DNA of 64,000 nucleotides. Source: Amycolatopsis sp. WQ 127309 (lineage in GTDB: Bacteria; Actinomycetota; Actinomycetes; Mycobacteriales; Pseudonocardiaceae). The notes under the pieces were generated by a model, which searched no databases, was not told where the DNA came from, and saw only the letters and a program-made list of their open reading frames with translations. Position 1 is the first letter of the stretch, and every line of letters starts with the position of its first letter. Positions 60,539 through 64,000 of this stretch are shown one piece after another. Position numbers and translations under genes: made by a program. The stretch is from contig NZ_CP095481.1 of the NCBI RefSeq assembly GCF_023023025.1, forward strand, positions 7,949,001 through 8,013,000, in the 5' to 3' direction.

Positions 60539-61150
60539 CTAGACGTCGGCCGGCCGGGGCGTCACGAGCAGTTTGAGCACGTCGCCGAACAGCGACGACG
60601 GGACCGCGTCCGGGTCGACGCCGCGTTCCACCGCGAGGCCGTTGGACAGCGCGAGCACCACCACCGCGAGGTGCTCGGGCGCCAGGGGCAGCGTGATGCC
60701 GTGCCGGTCGGCGACGTTGCCGATCGCCGCGGTGACGGCCTCGCGCAGCCGGGCCCGGCGCTCGGCGAGTCCCTTGTGGACGGCCGGGTTCCGCATGGCC
60801 AGGCCCCAGTACTCCAGCAGCAGCCGGTGCCAGGTGGCGTCCGAGTCGATCCCGGCCAGCAGCCGCGCGCCGGCCTCGGTGGTGGCCTCGTCGAGGTCGG
60901 CCAGGTCGGCGAACGCCGTCGTCGCACCCGCCATCCGCTCGACGATGTGCTCCTCCATGATCGTCAGCACCAGGTCGTCGCGGCCGGTGAAGCTGGAGTA
61001 GACGGCGCCCTTGGTCAGGCCGGCCTCGGCCGCGACGTCGTTGAGCGACGTCGCGGCGATGCCCTGGCGGGCGAACACCGCGGTAGCGGCGTCGATGATC
61101 CGCCGCCGGGTCTCGGCGCGGCTCGGGCGGCGGCGTGCGGGGCCGGTCAT
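60539..61150 (-). CDS. TetR family regulator of the carotenoid oxygenase gene
   Basis: A 203-residue TetR protein: SRAETRRRIIDAATAVFARQ, then HTH VAAEAGLTKGAVYSSFTGRDDL; the ligand domain contains YWGLAMRNPAVHKGLAERR, seen in AcrR-like C-terminal domains. TAGCGT is eight bases before the ATG at 61150 with no ribosome site, so the message is probably leaderless; a longer GTG start at 61177 would begin upstream of that -10. A perfect TetR-type palindrome lies at 61230-61245 on the divergent side. Confidence 0.88.
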   Translation of the reverse strand: MTGPARRRPSRAETRRRIIDAATAVFARQGIAATSLNDVAAEAGLTKGAVYSSFTGRDDLVLTIMEEHIVERMAGATTAFADLADLDEATTEAGARLLAGIDSDATWHRLLLEYWGLAMRNPAVHKGLAERRARLREAVTAAIGNVADRHGITLPLAPEHLAVVVLALSNGLAVERGVDPDAVPSSLFGDVLKLLVTPRPADV

Positions 61151-61229
61151 GGAGCGCAACGCTACCGCCCCCCTCACCTGGGCGTCCTTCGTTGACTGTG
61201 GCGCAGGTCATCTGGTGAATCGGACACAC

Positions 61230-61245
61230 GATACCGGTCGGTATC
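61230..61245. promoter_or_regulatory. TetR-type operator
   Basis: GATACCGGTCGGTATC has 7-base arms around two central bases. It lies between the TetR gene and a GTG with a strong ribosome site (GGGAGGTCC) at 61262, as expected for an operator controlling both directions. Confidence 0.65.
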
Positions 61246-61261
61246 GACACCGGGAGGTCCT

Positions 61262-61435
61262 GTGCCCACTGTCGGCGCCGACATCCGCCGAACCCTCACC
61301 GTCGTGGTCCTCGGGGCGCCCGGGGCGCTCGCCTACGTCCACGACCGGCTGGCCGGGAAGCCCGCGCTGTCGAGCTGTCGAGCTGTTCGTATTATCGGAT
61401 TAATTACGAAGAATCTTGACCTCGGATCCGGATAG
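61262..61435 (+). pseudogene. Probable truncated 5' end of a TetR-controlled gene
   Basis: A GTG frame of 57 codons with a very good ribosome site (GGAGGT five bases upstream) right behind a TetR operator. The first 35 residues (VPTVGADIRRTLTVVVLGAP, then GALAYVHDRLAGKP) have normal high-GC codon use; then the DNA becomes AT-rich and the frame ends at TAG. The signals of a real gene start followed by abrupt loss of coding character suggest a deletion remnant rather than a functional short gene. I cannot name the parent family. Confidence 0.4.
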
Positions 61436-61445
61436 GTCATATGTT
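61416..61445 (+). promoter_or_regulatory. Promoter of the GH95 gene
   Basis: TTGACC (61416-61421) and TATGTT (61440-61445) are 18 bases apart, giving a start near 61452 and a leader of about 40 bases. An imperfect inverted repeat TTCGTATTA/TAATTACGAA (61386-61410) lies just upstream and could bind a regulator. Confidence 0.5.
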
Positions 61446-61493
61446 TGGCGGGCTTCACGCCGGTCCCCGCCTTCAACGCCGAACGGATCCGAC

Positions 61494-63848
61494 ATGTCGA
61501 ATCCTTCCCTCCCGCCCTCGCGCCGCGCGTTCCTCAAGCTCGGTGGCGCGGTCGGTGCCGGGATCGCCCTGAGTGGCGTTCGTCCCTTCGTCGCCAGCGC
61601 AGACGTCGTGCGTCCGGCTGTCGCGGATCTCGTCCCCGGCAGCCGGGCGACGACGCTGTGGTACCCGTCGCCCGCGGCGGAGGACAAGATCATCGAGCAA
61701 GGGCTGCCGATCGGTAATGGTCGGATCGGTGCCCTTGTCGGCGGCGACCCGGCCGCCGACTTCCTGTACCTCGCCGACGCGTCCCTCTGGACCGGCGGCG
61801 CCAACGACGTCCTCGAAGACGACGGCCAGTTCCCGTACGAGCGCGAGAAGTTCGGCACGCTCGGGCTGCTGGCGAAGGCGCGGATCTCGGTGCCCGCGCA
61901 CACCGGCGTCACGGACTACCGCCGCACGCTCGATCTGAGCAACGGCCTGGTGACCGTCACCTACGCGTGCCAGGGCACCCGGTACCGGCGGGAGGTATAC
62001 GCGAGCCACCCCGACGACGTCGTGGTCGTCCGGCTGACCGGCGAAGGCCGCGGAACGCTGACCGGCACGGTGGTCCTCGAGCCGACGCGGGACGAGGCGC
62101 TGAGCGGCCCCGCGTTCGCGGCGACCTTCGCCAACGGGCTGAAGTACGCCTGCGCGGCGTCGGCGTCGGGTCAGGGCGGCAAGGTGTCGCAGCAAGGGAA
62201 CACGGTCGCCTTCGCCGGCTGCCGCGAAGTCGTCATCGTGCTTTCGGGTGGCACGAACTACGTGCCCGACGCGGCGCGGAAGTTCGTCGACGCGTCGGTG
62301 GATCCGCTGGCGCTGTCGAAGCAGAAGGCGGCTCGCGCGCTGCGGGCCGGCGGTGGCGCGTTGCTCGCGACGCACGTCGCCGACTACCGGCGGCTCTACG
62401 ACCGGATGACCCTCGACCTGGGTTCGTCCCCGGCGTCGAAGCGCTCGCTGGACACGTGGGCGCGGCTGGTGGCGCGGCACGACGACCCGGCCACGCCGGA
62501 CCCGGAGCTGGAGGCGTCCTACCTCCAGTACGGCCGGTACCTGACGATCACCGGCTCGCGCGACGGGCTGCCGATGGGCCTGCAAGGCCTGTGGCAGAAC
62601 AACAACACGCCCGACTGGATGAGCGACTACCACACCGACATCAACGTCCAGATGAACTACTGGCTGCCCGACCGCGCGGCCCTGCCGGGCAGTTTCACCG
62701 CGCTGGCCGACTACTGCCTCTCGCAGCTTCCCGTGTGGACGGACACCACGAAGAAGCTGTTCAACGACCCGAGAAACCGCTTCCGCAACACGAGCGGCAA
62801 GATCGGCGGCTGGGCCATCGCGTTCTCTACCAACATCTACGGCGGCTCCGGCTGGTGGTGGCACCCGGCCGGCAACGCGTGGCTGTGCAACTCCCTGTGG
62901 GACCACTACGCGTTCACCCAGGACAAGGCCTACCTCGCGCGGATCTACCCGCTGCTCAAGGGGGCCGCCGAGTTCTGGGAGGCGCGGCTCGTCACCACGA
63001 CCGTCGACGGCCGCGAGGTGCTGGTCGACGACCACGACTGGTCACCCGAGCACGGCCCGCAGGACACGCTCGGGAACACGTACTCCCAGGAGATCGTCTG
63101 GGACTTGTTCGAGCACTACCGAGCGGCGGCCACGACCCTGGGGCGTGATCGCGCGTACGGCGACCGGATCGCCGGGCTGCAGCGGAAGCTGTACCTGCCG
63201 AAGGTGAGCCCGGCGACCGGCTGGCTGGAGGAGTGGATGTCGCCGGACAACCTGGGCGAGACCACACACCGGCACCTGTCGCCGCTGATCGGGTTCTTCC
63301 CGGGCGACCGCATCGCGACGGACACGTCGTCCGCCGAGCTGCTCGGCGGCGTCCGTGCCCTGCTGACCGCGCGGGGGATGGACAGCTTCGGCTGGGCGAC
63401 CGCGTGGCGGTCGGCGTGCTGGGCGCGGCTGAAGGACGCCGACAAGGCGTACCAGCTGCTGCTCACGGTGATGCGGCCGTCGGTGGCCAACGGCAACGGC
63501 ACCGCGCCGAACTTCTTCTTCGACATGTACAGCCAGGGCAGCTACACGATCTTCCAGATCGACGCGAACCTCGGCGCGCCCACCGCGGCGCTGGAGATGC
63601 TGCTGTACTCGCGGCCGGGCGTGCTGGAGCTGCTGCCCGCGCTGCCGTCGGCGTGGGCTCGTTCGGGGCGGGTGACCGGGATCGGCGCGCGCGGCGGGTT
63701 CGAGGTCGACGTCGCGTGGCGCGACGGCGAGGTGACCCGGGCGGTGATCCGGAGCGTCGGCGGGACCCGGACCGAGGTGCGGGCCGGCACCTGGAAACGC
63801 CCGATCTCCCTGCGGCCCGGCGCGTCGGTCACGATCACGCCAAGTTGA
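61494..63848 (+). CDS. GH95 family alpha-L-fucosidase, Tat-exported
   Basis: A 784-residue secreted glycosidase. The N terminus has a twin-arginine signal (SRRAFLKLGGAVGAGIALSG). The enzyme starts with the GH95 beta-sandwich (LPIGNGRIGALVGGDPAADF, LYLADASLWTGG) and continues with the alpha/alpha barrel: QGLWQNNNTPDWMSDYHTDI (binding Asn), DDHDWSPEHGPQDTLGNTYS (catalytic Glu), and QIDANLGAPTAALEMLL (Asp). GH95 members remove alpha-1,2-linked L-fucose, some L-galactose. Tat export implies folding before secretion. ATG at 61494 preferred because the Tat signal starts there; the ribosome site is weak. It has its own promoter. Confidence 0.92.
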   Translation: MSNPSLPPSRRAFLKLGGAVGAGIALSGVRPFVASADVVRPAVADLVPGSRATTLWYPSPAAEDKIIEQGLPIGNGRIGALVGGDPAADFLYLADASLWTGGANDVLEDDGQFPYEREKFGTLGLLAKARISVPAHTGVTDYRRTLDLSNGLVTVTYACQGTRYRREVYASHPDDVVVVRLTGEGRGTLTGTVVLEPTRDEALSGPAFAATFANGLKYACAASASGQGGKVSQQGNTVAFAGCREVVIVLSGGTNYVPDAARKFVDASVDPLALSKQKAARALRAGGGALLATHVADYRRLYDRMTLDLGSSPASKRSLDTWARLVARHDDPATPDPELEASYLQYGRYLTITGSRDGLPMGLQGLWQNNNTPDWMSDYHTDINVQMNYWLPDRAALPGSFTALADYCLSQLPVWTDTTKKLFNDPRNRFRNTSGKIGGWAIAFSTNIYGGSGWWWHPAGNAWLCNSLWDHYAFTQDKAYLARIYPLLKGAAEFWEARLVTTTVDGREVLVDDHDWSPEHGPQDTLGNTYSQEIVWDLFEHYRAAATTLGRDRAYGDRIAGLQRKLYLPKVSPATGWLEEWMSPDNLGETTHRHLSPLIGFFPGDRIATDTSSAELLGGVRALLTARGMDSFGWATAWRSACWARLKDADKAYQLLLTVMRPSVANGNGTAPNFFFDMYSQGSYTIFQIDANLGAPTAALEMLLYSRPGVLELLPALPSAWARSGRVTGIGARGGFEVDVAWRDGEVTRAVIRSVGGTRTEVRAGTWKRPISLRPGASVTITPS

Positions 63849-63858
63849 GGTCTATCCT

Positions 63859-63894
63859 CCGGAAAGTGATGTAGAGTTCAACCACTTGTTCCGG
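63859..63894 (+). promoter_or_regulatory. Inverted repeat and -10 upstream of the DoxX-family gene
   Basis: CCGGAA-AGTG (63859-63868) pairs with CACT-TG-TTCCGG (63883-63894) apart from a 2-base bulge, and TAGAGT (63872-63877) lies between the arms as a possible -10. This is the layout of a repressor site over a promoter; the 60-base gap holds nothing else. Confidence 0.4.
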
Positions 63895-63908
63895 ACCAGG
63901 GAGTGCTC

Positions 63909-64000
63909 GTGAACGTCGTCCTGTGGATCGCCGCCGGCCTGCTGGCCGTCCTGTACCTCGGCGCCGGGGGTATGAAGCTCGTGACCCCGCGGGAGAAGCT
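63909..64000 (+). CDS. DoxX-family membrane protein, 3' end outside window
   Basis: Only 30 codons are visible. A GTG start with AGGGAG six bases upstream opens NVVLWIAAGLLAVLYLGAGG and then MKLVTPREKL. This is the first helix and the G-x-x-KL-x-x-P motif of DoxX-like small membrane proteins (the DoxX_2 type, usually about 120 residues with four helices). The function is unclear in the family as a whole. Identification rests on the first helix only. Confidence 0.6.
   Translation, partial: MNVVLWIAAGLLAVLYLGAGGMKLVTPREK

Noticed and set aside
56979-61250. Minus-strand open frame of over 1,400 codons
   Set aside because: It lies antisense to the glucanase, crosses the carotenoid oxygenase and TetR genes in another frame, and has the Arg/Ala/Pro-rich composition of a high-GC shadow frame.

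Overview
The window is very GC-rich, densely packed DNA from an actinomycete. Gene content, GTG starts, 4-bp ATGA/GTGA gene overlaps and the frequent word TCCACTGTGGAC point to the Pseudonocardiaceae, most like Amycolatopsis. This is inferred from style and gene content; no rRNA or marker gene is present. No tRNA, rRNA, CRISPR array, insertion sequence or phage gene was seen.

Left part (1-14.6 kb), C2 and purine catabolism: a 5'-truncated oxalate/formate-type MFS carrier, a GntR/FCD regulator, a ketopantoate-reductase-like enzyme and an orphan NuoE-like iron-sulfur subunit lead into hyi-glxR-gcl, the glyoxylate to glycerate route. A perfect terminator follows. Next come a three-subunit xanthine dehydrogenase, guanine deaminase, an AzgA-type purine permease, a stand-alone domain resembling the C terminus of allophanate hydrolase, and glycerate kinase. 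Together they describe uptake and breakdown of purines to glyoxylate and recovery of the carbon as phosphoglycerate.

14.6-33.2 kb, accessory metabolism and regulation: a TetR gene; a secreted GH15 glucan hydrolase behind a perfect operator palindrome; a leftward set of three unfamiliar membrane or membrane-anchored proteins; an NAD-kinase-like protein and an SPFH protein divergent from an NrtR-type Nudix regulator, with two palindromes sitting on both promoters; a 315-bp pentanucleotide microsatellite; an FAD monooxygenase with a divergent TetR carrying a second HTH; a hypothetical gene; a GH2 beta-galactosidase; an amino acid permease divergent from glutaminase; and a PAS/HTH regulator with a PLP-dependent ammonia-lyase-like enzyme.

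33.2-47.6 kb, the most distinctive locus: a tightly coupled five-gene operon for an iterative type I polyketide / secondary-lipid synthase related to polyunsaturated fatty acid (Pfa) synthases. Protein 1 is tandem FabK/PfaD-like flavin domains-KS-AT-ACP-ACP-ACP-KR. Protein 2 is KS-AT-DH-phosphopantetheinyl transferase. A free ACP, an alpha/beta hydrolase and a UGT-type glycosyltransferase follow. The set looks sufficient to build, reduce, release and glycosylate a lipid chain; the product cannot be read from sequence. A GNAT gene and an MFS exporter fused to a winged-helix domain lie downstream.

47.7-64 kb: a palindrome-rich intergenic block, a PHP phosphoesterase, a LigD-type polymerase, a thiolase divergent from an HxlR regulator, a large secreted multidomain GH87-like glucanase, an NmrA-like reductase, a carotenoid oxygenase with its TetR gene, a short ORF that looks like the broken 5' end of a TetR-controlled gene, a Tat-exported GH95 alpha-L-fucosidase, and the start of a DoxX-family gene cut by the window edge.
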